DNA from: Laspinema palackyanum D2a
Lineage (GTDB): Bacteria > Cyanobacteriota > Cyanobacteriia > Cyanobacteriales > Laspinemataceae
Length of the DNA stretch: 64,000 bases
Reading direction: 5' to 3'
Assembly (NCBI GenBank): GCA_025370845.1
Contig: JAMXFF010000035.1
Location: 1 to 64,000, forward strand
Below are positions 18,858 through 26,619 of the stretch, piece after piece. A program made the translations under genes and the position numbers. Every line of letters begins with the position of its first letter. Position 1 is the first letter of the stretch. The notes below the pieces were generated by a model. The model saw nothing but the letters and a program-made list of their open reading frames with translations. It did no database searches and was not told the origin of the DNA.

Positions 18858-19216
18858 TTGAGTGTTCTCCCTTGTTCGGTTTAAATACAGCGTTTTGAGC
18901 GACTGCGATAAGCTGTTGTTGATTATCTCAAAATTTCAGGGGTTCTGAGTGGTGACTTTTTCAGGTATAAATTCCTAGGGAACGTCGAAAGACCCTAGGC
19001 GACTGCGATCCAGGTTAATATTAAAACAATATTTTTGTTGTTTTTGTAAAAAATATTAATATTTTGATAACTTCCGTAATTTTGGGCGGGGTTGGGGATT
19101 TTGAGGAGGGGGGAGAGGAAGAACCCTAGATTACAACCACAGATTACACAGATTTTCACGGATTCAATTCTGTGAAAATCTGTGTAATCCGTGGTTATCA
19201 CTCGATATATTCGACT
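18858..19216. other. chlB upstream region with a palindromic repeat
   Basis: Holds the presumed chlB promoter (no boxes I can assign), an AT-rich stretch near 19015-19075 and the long inverted repeat at 19135-19196. A minus-strand open frame here (18995-19201) is created by that repeat and is not a gene. Confidence 0.55.
19135..19196. repeat. Long palindromic dispersed repeat
   Basis: A 25-base arm beginning AACCACAGATTACACAG pairs with its complement ending ATCCGTGGTT with one mismatch, around a 12-base loop. A related, decayed copy occurs at 48551-48654 (CTGTGAAAATCCGTGAAATC ... TAACCACAGATTTCA). Confidence 0.8.
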
Positions 19217-19447
19217 TCATTGTTCCGATGAGAAAACATCATCGATTGAGTTAATATTACCGGCAGCAATATCTTGACGGACCATTTCAGCTAAAGCATT
19301 CCACTGCCGCTCATTCGTGGCTTCAAAGCGAGATTTCCACTTCCGCTCATTTTCAAGTTCAGCCAGGAGACGAGAGGCGATCGCATTCTGTTCTTCTTCT
19401 GTCAGATTCTCTATCTCTGCAACCACATACCGAAGTAATTCAGTCAT
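19217..19447 (-). CDS. Orphan antitoxin-like small protein
   Basis: A 76-residue acidic helical protein starting MTELLRYVVAEIENLTEEEQ; an in-frame GTG three codons upstream is less likely. The pattern (LTEEEQNAIASRLLAELENER near 15-35, W-containing middle, acidic NSIDDVFSSEQ end) matches small cyanobacterial proteins annotated as type II antitoxin-like. No RelE/ParE-like toxin follows: downstream is the chlB upstream region. Either it is solitary or it belongs to a non-classical pair. Function is inferred from resemblance only. Confidence 0.65.
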   Translation of the reverse strand: MTELLRYVVAEIENLTEEEQNAIASRLLAELENERKWKSRFEATNERQWNALAEMVRQDIAAGNINSIDDVFSSEQ

Positions 19448-19610
19448 CTGTAGCACCCTAAATTTTCATAGATGTTGGGGTAGTTTATTATTTTAGCATA
19501 GCTGGCGATCGCAATCTTTCCCTAACCCTCCCCTGTCATTCCCTAATCAGGCAAGGAATCGATTCCCAGTTTCTATCAACTCACTCAAAAAAATATTTGA
19601 ATAACAAGCT

Positions 19611-19775
19611 ATGCAACAACCAGAACTAAATCAAAAACAAATTGAGGAACTGGCAGAAATGCTGGAACTCGCTAAAACTACCGAACGGCAAGCTAGGGAA
19701 CTGAATGAAATGGCGATCGCATTTCAAGAAAAGTGGAAATGCCGTCTTGAAAGTAGACCATCAACACAACACTGA
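19611..19775 (+). CDS. 54-residue charged helical protein
   Basis: A short reading frame, MQQPELNQKQIEELAEMLE onward, ending in TGA at 19773-19775. Nearly all of it is predicted helix rich in Glu, Gln and Lys, with a C-terminal KWKCRLESR block. It is divergent from the antitoxin-like gene. No clear ribosome binding site. Part of it is duplicated at 20427-20455 with the reading frame kept, which argues for a coding origin. Function unknown. Confidence 0.5.
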   Translation: MQQPELNQKQIEELAEMLELAKTTERQARELNEMAIAFQEKWKCRLESRPSTQH

Positions 19776-19806
19776 CTAAAAGGCTGGATATCTTTCGATA
19801 TTTCCA

Positions 19807-20235
19807 TTATCTACGCCTAAACCGACCCGAACTTAAATAATTTTGAAACTCTGTAGTCCGTTGCCTGGTCATCCATTCCAAGCATTCACTGAGAAATCCC
19901 CGATACCCGGTTCCTGATCGGTTTGCTTCCACTTCAAATTCGCAATTTTGGTCTCGATATTGAATCCAAGTTATCTGAGCATCGATTAATTTTTCCCGCT
20001 CGTTCGGCCTTAAACTAGCGGTCAGTTGTTGATAAACTTGGTTCAATTGGCGATCTGCTTCTTGATAGGCTAGATGAGCGCATTGATTGTATTCAACCGT
20101 TGACCGAGGATTATTGCAATTGGGTTGTTGCTGTTGAGCTTGGGATAACTTAGGTGCGATCGCATTGGATAAAATTAATAAAAGGGCGATCGCTATTCCC
20201 AATCCGGCTTTCACTAGGCTTGATTTGGTGTTCAT
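19807..20235 (-). CDS. LprI/DUF1311-type secreted protein
   Basis: About 142 residues. ATG 20235 has AAGGA five bases upstream; an ATG two codons earlier is possible. Residues 1-33 form a Sec signal peptide (GLGIAIALLLILSNAIAP, then KLSQAQ). The mature part has the DUF1311/LprI pattern: NCNNPRSTVEYNQCAHLAYQEADRQLNQVYQQL, then LIDAQITWIQYRDQNCEFE and LSECLEWMTRQRTTEF, with four conserved cysteines. LprI in mycobacteria inhibits lysozyme; whether that holds here is unknown. Periplasmic location is expected. Confidence 0.88.
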   Translation of the reverse strand: MNTKSSLVKAGLGIAIALLLILSNAIAPKLSQAQQQQPNCNNPRSTVEYNQCAHLAYQEADRQLNQVYQQLTASLRPNEREKLIDAQITWIQYRDQNCEFEVEANRSGTGYRGFLSECLEWMTRQRTTEFQNYLSSGRFRRR

Positions 20236-20589
20236 ACGCATCCTTTGTTCTAGTCAAATTCTGGCCTTGACTTTTTGATTTCACCAACAGGACAAAGTGA
20301 TTTAGTTATCCGGTATCAACCCAAATCCCCAGTAGTGTTGGCTTAACTTATCATGCTACCATAGCTTGCTAGGTCAAAACTTTAGTTTTCCGAAGGTTTT
20401 AGCGAAAAGTCATAGTTCCTTTACACAAAAGTGGAAATGCCCTCTTGAAAGTAGATCCGCAGTACAACCGCAACCTAGTCAACCTTTGTAAGTTGGTGGT
20501 AACAGGTATAGAAATGACAAAGCAGAAGAACAATCACTGCTCTTCTGCTTTGTCACTTTTACATCAAGGTTTATTTCGATTGTAAAGAA
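20236..20589. other. Region with a decayed copy of the 54-residue gene
   Basis: About 350 bases between the two secreted-protein genes. Contains the gene fragment listed at 20427-20486 and an imperfect hairpin near 20519-20558 (AAGCAGAAGAACAATCACTG... CTCTTCTGCTTT) downstream of the 142-residue gene, which may be its terminator. Confidence 0.5.
20427..20486 (+). pseudogene. Fragment related to the 54-residue gene
   Basis: AAAAGTGGAAATGCC then TCTTGAAAGTAGA repeat 19729-19757 with one difference. Read in the same frame, it encodes KWKCPLESRSAVQPQPSQPL and a TAA stop. There is no matching upstream half, so it looks like the surviving 3' end of a second copy. Confidence 0.55.
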
Positions 20590-21018
20590 TTAATGAGCTA
20601 AAACTGGTAAGCCTTTCCGAGCCAAAGATAATCCGGCAGCTCCTACACCAACAGTATTACATAATGGTGCAAGGAATACAGCAGGAGGGAACACGGCTGT
20701 AATTCCTGCATCTATTGCATAGCAAGCTCCAATTCCTATTCCAGCCGTAGCTAAGGTACCACCTACCCAAACTATAGTATCCTTACCAATGCGGCAAATT
20801 ACTTCTTCTGGCGCGTTAGCGGGTGTATTATTCCAGCAATTTTCTACTGCGTTGGAAGCTCCCAATGATTCAATATAATGTGATCCACTATAATCGGGGA
20901 CGATGATTGAATTCCCCGGATTAAGATAAAATGGAGCAGGAGCAGCGTAACTGGGTTGGATAAATCCGAAGAATGTAACAGTCAATACTAACAATGCGGC
21001 AATGAACCGTCTTATCAT
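20590..21018 (-). CDS. Secreted glycine-rich hydrophobic protein, family unknown
   Basis: A 142-residue protein with a strong ribosome binding site (AGGAGG seven bases before ATG). Residues 1-25 are a Sec signal peptide ending SYAAPA. The middle has NCWNNTPANAPEEVICRIG, then two glycine/alanine-rich hydrophobic helices (about 86-106 and 109-137) that could insert into a membrane, with cysteines in each. It is divergent from the HTH-NB-ARC gene across 241 bases that contain phased repeats. I do not recognise the family; a small secreted peptide with pore-like helices is one reading. Confidence 0.7.
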   Translation of the reverse strand: MIRRFIAALLVLTVTFFGFIQPSYAAPAPFYLNPGNSIIVPDYSGSHYIESLGASNAVENCWNNTPANAPEEVICRIGKDTIVWVGGTLATAGIGIGACYAIDAGITAVFPPAVFLAPLCNTVGVGAAGLSLARKGLPVLAH

Positions 21019-21115
21019 GCTTAGACCTCCTATAGCGTGATGTTTGTATGACTATCTTTAAGTTGAGGATAGATACCTAACGATATAACTATTATCGAGG
21101 ATCTAACGGGTATTT

Positions 21116-21222
21116 GTCGAGTCGGAAAAGGTCGGTTTAAGTCAGGATTTTGATGAGTTTTGTAGAGACTTTACTTAGAAAATAGTCGGATAAAGTCTGC
21201 AAAGTCGGATAAAGTCGGATAA
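21116..21222. promoter_or_regulatory. Phased GTCGG repeats between divergent genes
   Basis: GTCG(G/A) occurs at 21116, 21121 and 21131, then as GTCAGG at 21141; a second cluster has GTCGGA at 21185, GTCTGC at 21195, GTCGGA at 21204 and 21214. Most are 9-10 bases apart, one helical turn. They sit 40-145 bases before the HTH-NB-ARC start. Likely a multi-site operator; the binding protein is unknown. Confidence 0.55.
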
Positions 21223-21259
21223 AATAGGTACAGTTGCTACCCCTACTCGTACCTGACCT

Positions 21260-22633
21260 ATGGACGTTCAACAAGTGCTGAAATTTGCGGATGAACTCGT
21301 GTTTACCAAGACGGGGAAACATCTGGACAATTTGCAAGAGTCTATCTTGCGCGGTGCTTGGCAAGGTCAGCGATACTCACAAATCGCAGAAGATACTAAC
21401 TGTAGTGAGGGTCATGTTAAGGATGCGGGGTCAGAATTATGGAAAATTCTCTCAGAGGTATTAGGGGAAGATATTAGAAAATCGAATTTTCGAGCAACCT
21501 TTAAACGGTTGAACTTTTCTAACTTCTCTTCCAGTTTCTGGAAAGATTTCATACATATTGGGGATTTTAATATCTGTGGAGACACTCCTCACTCTTCAAA
21601 TGTCTCCCAGACAAAACCACCCAGTGAAGAAACTCCTACTCAATCCCAACGGCGTCGAGATTTACGGGAAGTGCCGGATTTGGTGCCTTTTTATGGACGG
21701 GAGGAGGAATTGGCGACGCTTGAACGGTGGATGGTGAGCGATCGCCCTCGTCTGGTGGTGTTGCATGGGTTCTCGGGTATCGGTAAAACAGCCTTGGCGG
21801 TACAATTATTGCAGCAAATTCAGGAGGACTTTGACTCGGTGGTGTGGCGGAGTCTACGGTATTCCCCATCGGTGGAAATGTTAGAAACGAATCTGCTGGA
21901 ATTCCTCTGTCATCCACAGCAGATAGATTTACCCGCCGATGTCAGCGATCGCCGTGCTATTTTATTCGACCAATTACGCCAAAATCGTTGTCTGATTGTC
22001 CTGGATGATGTTCAGTCTATTCTCAGCAATCAACAACTCGCCGGGAACTATCAACCGGGATATGAAGGCTATAGTTTATTCTTTAAACAAATTGCGGAGT
22101 TATCTCATCAAAGTTGTGTTTTGCTGATTACTTGGGAACCGCCTCATGAACTGTCAGCACTCAATGGCGATCGCACTCCGATTCGTTCGTTCCATCTTCA
22201 GGGTTTGGGTCCAGCAGCAGCGCAAATTTTCCGAGATAAAGGGTTGGCGGATGAGGACTGCTTCTGGAAGGCGATCGCCTATTTCGGAGGCAATCCCTTA
22301 TGGCTGAAAATTTTTGCTGCAATGATTGATGAGCTGTTTAATGGTAGAATATCAGAAGCGTTCCAATATGAACCGCTGTTTTTGGGTGAAGATTTGAGTT
22401 CGGTGTTGCAGCAGCAGTGCGATCGGCTCTCGGATATAGAAAAAATTGCCCTCTCTGCTTTAGCCAATCAACCGGGTTCTGTGTCAGTTTCTGACTTATT
22501 AGCAACCGGAACCTTATCCCCAGAGAATTTATTGAATGCCTTGCAATCTTTAAAACGGCGTTCTTTTATCCAACAAGAGCAATCGCTATTTTCCCTTCCT
22601 CCGGTACTGCGGCAATATGGGAAAACTCTATGA
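21260..22633 (+). CDS. HTH-NB-ARC (STAND) ATPase
   Basis: Signal-responsive ATPase of 457 residues. Residues about 1-75 are an N-terminal HTH of the type placed before NB-ARC domains in vWA-MoxR-associated proteins (ILRGAWQGQRYSQIAEDTN, then SEGHVKDAGSELWKILSE). Residues about 145-370 are the NB-ARC core: PFYGREEELATLERW, Walker A LHGFSGIGKTALA, Walker B CLIVLDDVQ and GGNPLWLK. A winged-helix segment follows (EKIALSALANQPGSVSVSDL). The protein ends there: no WD40, TPR or leucine-rich sensor repeats and no fused effector. Known relatives act in conflict or programmed-death systems; no partner effector is obvious besides the divergent secreted protein. Confidence 0.9.
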   Translation: MDVQQVLKFADELVFTKTGKHLDNLQESILRGAWQGQRYSQIAEDTNCSEGHVKDAGSELWKILSEVLGEDIRKSNFRATFKRLNFSNFSSSFWKDFIHIGDFNICGDTPHSSNVSQTKPPSEETPTQSQRRRDLREVPDLVPFYGREEELATLERWMVSDRPRLVVLHGFSGIGKTALAVQLLQQIQEDFDSVVWRSLRYSPSVEMLETNLLEFLCHPQQIDLPADVSDRRAILFDQLRQNRCLIVLDDVQSILSNQQLAGNYQPGYEGYSLFFKQIAELSHQSCVLLITWEPPHELSALNGDRTPIRSFHLQGLGPAAAQIFRDKGLADEDCFWKAIAYFGGNPLWLKIFAAMIDELFNGRISEAFQYEPLFLGEDLSSVLQQQCDRLSDIEKIALSALANQPGSVSVSDLLATGTLSPENLLNALQSLKRRSFIQQEQSLFSLPPVLRQYGKTL

Positions 22634-22670
22634 TGTTTAGAATTTAAACTGAGGGAGTATTAAACCTCAT

Positions 22671-22871
22671 TTACTCTCGTAGACGTTCAGCAAGTTGAAT
22701 TAACAACCGCAAGGCTTCATTCACCGATTCCTGGGTGGGGAAAGCGCGAGCTACATCTGAATCTAGTAGGACCAAATTCGTTCCTTGTTGATAACGCTCA
22801 ACATATTTTCCCCGAACCCCTCCGCTTAATTGGGAAAAGTCATATTCATCAGACAATTCATCGTTAGGCAT
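22671..22871 (-). CDS. Small antitoxin-like protein
   Basis: A 66-residue protein starting MPNDELSDEYDFSQLSGGVR, a pattern (EYDFS...GVRGKY, then LLDSDVARAFPTQESVNEALR) seen in cyanobacterial antitoxins of BrnA-like or related type, where the second half resembles a ribbon-helix-helix (LDSDVARAFP...ALRLLIQL). No toxin gene is adjacent: the HTH-NB-ARC gene converges on one side and rph lies beyond 140 bases on the other. Probably an orphan. Confidence 0.7.
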   Translation of the reverse strand: MPNDELSDEYDFSQLSGGVRGKYVERYQQGTNLVLLDSDVARAFPTQESVNEALRLLIQLAERLRE

Positions 22872-23014
22872 TATGATAAATCAATCAGTTGATAATTAAG
22901 GATATAGCGACCCTAAGTCATTTTGATAATGGATCTAAGTCCGAACAATTGGGAGTGCGAGCATCTTGCTCGCTATCTCTATAGCAAACTGATTTAGACT
23001 GGCTATAGATAAAT

Positions 23015-23746
23015 TTACCCGTTATTCGCGCCGTAAATAGCCTGTTTTTGTGCTGCCACTAATTCCTGAATTCCGGATTCAGCCATATCTAAAATGCGAT
23101 TGAGTTCGGTGCGATTAAAACTGCCTGCTTCCGCAGTTCCTTGTAACTCCAGAATATCCAAACCATCGCTCATCACGACATTAAAATCAATATCCGCAGC
23201 CACATCTTCGGGGTAGTTGAGGTCCAGATAGGGTTCACCCTCAAATAACCCCACGGAAACAGCGGCGACTTGGCGACAAATCGGCGACTGTTCTAACTCT
23301 CCGGTTTGCACCAGTTTCTCGATCGCCAAGGCTAGGGCCACGAATCCCCCGGTAATCGAGGTGGTTCGGGTTCCGGCATCCGCTTGGAGGACATCGGCAT
23401 CAACCAGAATTGTCCGTTCTCCGAGTGCTTTTAAATCCAGTGCAGCGCGTAAACTGCGCCCGATGAGGCGTTGAATCTCTTGGGTGCGTCCCGATAGTTT
23501 CATGAATTCTCGGGATTGCCGTTGGGGGGTGGCACCGGGAAGCATTCGATATTCTGCGGTTAACCAGCCACTGCCTTGATTGGCGAGGAATCGGGGGACT
23601 CCCGGTTCGATGGTGACGGTACAGAGGACCTGGGTATCGCCACAACGGGTCAGGACGGAACTGTTCGCAAAGCGGGTAAAGTCTTTTTCAAACCGAATCG
23701 GACGCAGTTGTGCCGGGGATCGGCCATCAGGACGCTGCCAAATCAT
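23015..23746 (-). CDS. rph: Ribonuclease PH
   Basis: Phosphate-dependent 3'-5' exoribonuclease that trims tRNA 3' ends. The 243-residue protein begins [17 protein letters not shown] and has [39 protein letters not shown] and the phosphate-site region [16 protein letters not shown]. Full length, no defects. adk ends two bases upstream of its ATG, so the pair adk-rph should be translated from one message. Confidence 0.96.
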   Translation of the reverse strand: MIWQRPDGRSPAQLRPIRFEKDFTRFANSSVLTRCGDTQVLCTVTIEPGVPRFLANQGSGWLTAEYRMLPGATPQRQSREFMKLSGRTQEIQRLIGRSLRAALDLKALGERTILVDADVLQADAGTRTTSITGGFVALALAIEKLVQTGELEQSPICRQVAAVSVGLFEGEPYLDLNYPEDVAADIDFNVVMSDGLDILELQGTAEAGSFNRTELNRILDMAESGIQELVAAQKQAIYGANNG

Positions 23747-23748
23747 GA

Positions 23749-24336
23749 TTAGGATTGCGTTTTGTTAGGGTTGACCGTTTTCCAGATTTCTTCATGGATT
23801 TCTGCCGAGGGCCGATCGCCGTCGAGGGTGAGGAGGCGACTGCCATAGTTGTAGTAATCCAAAATGGGAGTCGTGCGTTCTTGGAATAACTGGATCCGAC
23901 GTTGGAGGAATCGCGGTTCGTCATCGGGACGCCCTCTTTCCGGTTTCGCCTGCGATCGCTGGAGGGACCGGCGCATTAACTCCGCATCGGATACGTTCAG
24001 CCAAATCGCCCAATCTAGGGTCTGTTGCAAGGATTCCAGTAAAAAATCCAGTTCTTCCGCTTGGAATGAGGTGCGGGGATAACCATCGAGTAACCACCCG
24101 TTTTGCGTATAGGGTTGGGTTAACTGTTCGCGAATGAACTCAATCATGATGGGGTCGGGGACCAGTTCCCCGCGTTCTGCAAAGGGTTGCGCCTGCCTGC
24201 CTAATTCAGTTTGGGCGGCGATCGCCTTAAACAGGATTTCCCCGGTTGAAATGCAAGGAATATTCAGGCGACTGCATAGTTGACTCGCCTGGGTCCCTTT
24301 TCCTGCTCCTGGCCCTCCCAGAATTACCAATCTCAC
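23749..24336 (-). CDS. adk: Adenylate kinase family, short-LID type
   Basis: Transfers phosphate between ATP and AMP (or a related nucleoside monophosphate). P-loop [14 protein letters not shown] at residues 4-17, AMP-binding [23 protein letters not shown] and [17 protein letters not shown]. At 195 residues it lacks the zinc-type LID insert and is one of the nucleoside-monophosphate-kinase paralogs often found in cyanobacteria, so strict AMP specificity is not certain. Immediately upstream of rph; divergent from the CobO-like gene. Confidence 0.92.
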   Translation of the reverse strand: MRLVILGGPGAGKGTQASQLCSRLNIPCISTGEILFKAIAAQTELGRQAQPFAERGELVPDPIMIEFIREQLTQPYTQNGWLLDGYPRTSFQAEELDFLLESLQQTLDWAIWLNVSDAELMRRSLQRSQAKPERGRPDDEPRFLQRRIQLFQERTTPILDYYNYGSRLLTLDGDRPSAEIHEEIWKTVNPNKTQS

Positions 24337-24600
24337 GACAAAAACTCCTCATGTTGGCCCAAAATAGACTCTACCACTGTTCCCCTTCCCAGGGAACAAA
24401 TCTTAATCTCTGCGTAATTTTGCCCCAAATTCCTACGCCTCGGTCATTTCGCCGGATTTTGTACATTTAGTGTCTTTTCGTGGCATAATCTGGTTACACT
24501 ACACTACATATTGACTCGACTGGATGGCCCGAATTCACTTCCTGGCCCTTGAGTCGGTCTACCCTTTACGGTTTCTTAACCCATCGGAAATATTGCCACA

Positions 24601-25137
24601 ATGATTGCACAGCTTGAAAGTCCCACCCTCGATACCCCTTGTCGTCTACCCTACGCGGTGGAGGGGTTGCTACAAGTTTTTACCAGCAGCCACCGCAACT
24701 TTTTTACCAGTGTGATGGCCCAGGCCCTGAGAATTTCCGGCCAGGGGACCCCGGTCCTGGTGGTCCAGTTTCTTAAGGGAGGAATTGGTCAGGGTCCCGA
24801 GGCCCCGGTTCAACTGGGAGAACATTTAGATTGGGTTCGTTGTGACCTCCCCCGTTGCATTGATACGCCAGAGTTAGATGAAATTGAGGCCGGTTCTCTG
24901 CGGAAATTATGGGACTATACCCAACAGGTGGTTTCTGAAGGAAAGTATTCTCTTGTGGTTCTGGATGAGTTGAGTTTAGCCATTAGTTTTGGCTTGATTC
25001 CTGAATCGGAGGTGCTGGAATTTTTAGCAAAACGCCCGAGTCACGTTGATATTATTTTAACGGGACCGAATATGCCTGAACCGATTTTAGAATTGGCGGA
25101 CCAAATCACTGAAATTCGCCGCAGTCATCGTCCATAG
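24601..25137 (+). CDS. CobO/BtuR-like protein lacking the P-loop
   Basis: A 178-residue protein with the outline of cob(I)yrinic acid a,c-diamide adenosyltransferase: VEGLLQVFTSSHRNFFTSVM sits where CobO has its GLIQVFTGDGKGKTT P-loop, followed by VLVVQFLKGG, WVRCDLPR, YSLVVLDELSLAISFGLI (Walker B) and HVDIILTGPNMPEPILELAD. The ATP-binding GKGKT is replaced by SSHRNFF, so normal ATP use is unlikely. A maintained but non-catalytic or repurposed relative is the best reading. Full length otherwise. A strong bidirectional hairpin follows it. Confidence 0.82.
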   Translation: MIAQLESPTLDTPCRLPYAVEGLLQVFTSSHRNFFTSVMAQALRISGQGTPVLVVQFLKGGIGQGPEAPVQLGEHLDWVRCDLPRCIDTPELDEIEAGSLRKLWDYTQQVVSEGKYSLVVLDELSLAISFGLIPESEVLEFLAKRPSHVDIILTGPNMPEPILELADQITEIRRSHRP

Positions 25138-25144
25138 GATAGGT

Positions 25145-25190
25145 AAGAATTAAGAATTAATGGGGGGTCAACTCTTAATTCTTAATTCTT
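25145..25190. terminator. Bidirectional terminator between convergent genes
   Basis: AAGAATTAAGAATTAA and TTAATTCTTAATTCTT form a perfect 16-base-pair AT-rich stem around a 14-base G-rich loop, directly between the CobO-like gene and the dCMP deaminase gene. Confidence 0.75.
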
Positions 25191-25733
25191 TTAGAGGAGG
25201 GATGGGGTGGCTACGGAAGTAGGGTTCATTAAAAAGGTAGCGGCTTTTTGGGCGATCGCCTCGGAAATATGAATTTGTTTTAGGGTAACTAACCCATCCT
25301 GAATAAACGAATCTCGCACTAACAAGCTGTTTCCACTGTTAAATCCGGTCTCGAAAAACACTTCATGAATTCCGGCGGAAATAATTAATTTTAAGCAAGA
25401 TAAACAAGGTTCCAGGGTGACATAAATGCTGGACCCTTCGGTGGAAATTCCATGTTTAGCCGCTTGGGCGATCGCATTCGCTTCCGCATGAACCGCCCGA
25501 GAAGGCAAAGACTTACTTTCTGCACAGCTACTCAATCCAGGATAACAGTAACCCTGGGCCGTACAATGGGCCGTACCCGACGGGGAACCATTATAACCCG
25601 TTGCTACAACCTGCTTATTTTTAACAATCACTGCACCCACGGGAAAAGCAAGGCAAGTTGACCGCATCGCCGCCAATTTTGCCAACATGATAAAATATTC
25701 ATCCCATGTCGGTCTCAGTTCTTCCAGTTCCAT
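25191..25733 (-). CDS. dCMP deaminase (ComEB type)
   Basis: Zinc hydrolase converting dCMP to dUMP. Catalytic HAEANAIAQ (zinc-binding His, proton-shuttle Glu) and LEPCLSCLKLIISAGI (two zinc-binding Cys) are present. The segment THC..GYC..SSCAESKS is the extra cysteine cluster seen in ComEB-like enzymes. The 180-residue length is ordinary. With the dUTPase and ThyX genes close by, it can feed dUMP into dTMP synthesis. Minus strand, 84 bases before the DUF2442 gene end. Confidence 0.93.
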   Translation of the reverse strand: MELEELRPTWDEYFIMLAKLAAMRSTCLAFPVGAVIVKNKQVVATGYNGSPSGTAHCTAQGYCYPGLSSCAESKSLPSRAVHAEANAIAQAAKHGISTEGSSIYVTLEPCLSCLKLIISAGIHEVFFETGFNSGNSLLVRDSFIQDGLVTLKQIHISEAIAQKAATFLMNPTSVATPSLL

Positions 25734-25817
25734 TACTTGCTATTTACCCAATCGTTTCTATTCATGGTAACAGTTTGGGGAAGAAAATACTAATAAATTA
25801 GGTTCAGAATCATCGGT

Positions 25818-26108
25818 TTAGAGGGCGTTAGATGCTGCTGAAGATGAAGCAATAAATGGGTTATCATCAGGATGAGCTTGAAACCATAAGGCATCAGCAC
25901 AAAAGTCAATTTCTCCCGGCCACTCAATGGATCGACCGTCTTCTGAACATTTGACTTGCGAAAAGAAGGCCGGATCGGATAATTTGGAAAACACGCCACC
26001 GCGCTCAATAACTGGGGAAAAGTCAATCACAATAACCGTTCCGTTCCTGTAGAAGAGGCGAAGGTGATAATTGGCTTCTGGGGTGACAGTTTTAATGAAA
26101 TAAGGCAT
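25818..26108 (-). CDS. DUF2442 protein
   Basis: A 96-residue protein with the family pattern: YHLRLFYRNGTVIVIDFSPVI, GGVFSKLSDPAFFSQVKC, IEWPGEIDFCADALWF. DUF2442 proteins often pair with DUF4160 proteins and are sometimes described as antitoxin-like; no DUF4160 gene is adjacent. Divergent from dut across 46 bases, so their promoters must overlap or be shared. Confidence 0.85.
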   Translation of the reverse strand: MPYFIKTVTPEANYHLRLFYRNGTVIVIDFSPVIERGGVFSKLSDPAFFSQVKCSEDGRSIEWPGEIDFCADALWFQAHPDDNPFIASSSAASNAL

Positions 26109-26154
26109 TATAGTTTAATTGTACTGAGTTAAAAAGTCACTGAAACCGCCCAAG

Positions 26155-26586
26155 ATGAATCTGAAAATTTATCCCTTACATCCGGATGCGATTATCCCAA
26201 CTTATGCCCATGACAACGATTCAGCAATGGATTTATCGGCGAATGAGGAGGTGACGCTACATCCGGGAGAACGGAAGTTAGTTGGAACCGGAATTGCGAT
26301 TGAGTTACCGCCTTTGACGGAAGCACAAATTAGGCCGAGAAGTGGGTTGGCATATAAAAAGGGGATTACGGTGTTGAATACGCCGGGAACCATTGATGAA
26401 GGATATCGGGGGGAAATTAAGGTAATTTTAATCAATCATGGACAAGAAGTTTTTCAAGTCCTTAAGGGGATGAGAATTGCTCAAATGGCAATTACTCCGG
26501 TTTTAAGACCTGAAATTGAAGTGGCAACCACGGAAATTATGGCAACTGCAAGAGGTGCAAATGGGTTTGGATCGACGGGGGTATAG
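26155..26586 (+). CDS. dut: dUTP diphosphatase
   Basis: Homotrimeric enzyme hydrolysing dUTP to dUMP and pyrophosphate, lowering uracil in DNA and supplying dUMP. The five motifs are visible in 143 residues: DSAMDLSA (I), [11 protein letters not shown] (II), [20 protein letters not shown] (III), RIAQMAITP (IV) and [11 protein letters not shown] (V), the last being the flexible C-terminal lid over the nucleotide. Full length. Convergent with thyX across a hairpin. Confidence 0.96.
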   Translation: MNLKIYPLHPDAIIPTYAHDNDSAMDLSANEEVTLHPGERKLVGTGIAIELPPLTEAQIRPRSGLAYKKGITVLNTPGTIDEGYRGEIKVILINHGQEVFQVLKGMRIAQMAITPVLRPEIEVATTEIMATARGANGFGSTGV

Positions 26587-26609
26587 AGAGAGGGTTTGTC
26601 TCTCTATAC
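26581..26609. terminator. Hairpin between dut and thyX
   Basis: GTATAGAGAGA pairs with TCTCTCTATAC around a 7-base loop; it includes the dut stop codon and lies 11 bases from the thyX stop. Likely shared by the two convergent genes. Confidence 0.6.
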
Positions 26610-26619
26610 CGTTTGTAAG

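Noticed and set aside
18995..19201. 68-codon frame MITTDYTDFHRI...
   Set aside because: It is simply the translation of the long palindrome; such frames arise from the repeat in many genomes.
21116..21222. CRISPR-like short repeats
   Set aside because: Units are about 10 bases apart with no spacers; better explained as regulatory half sites.
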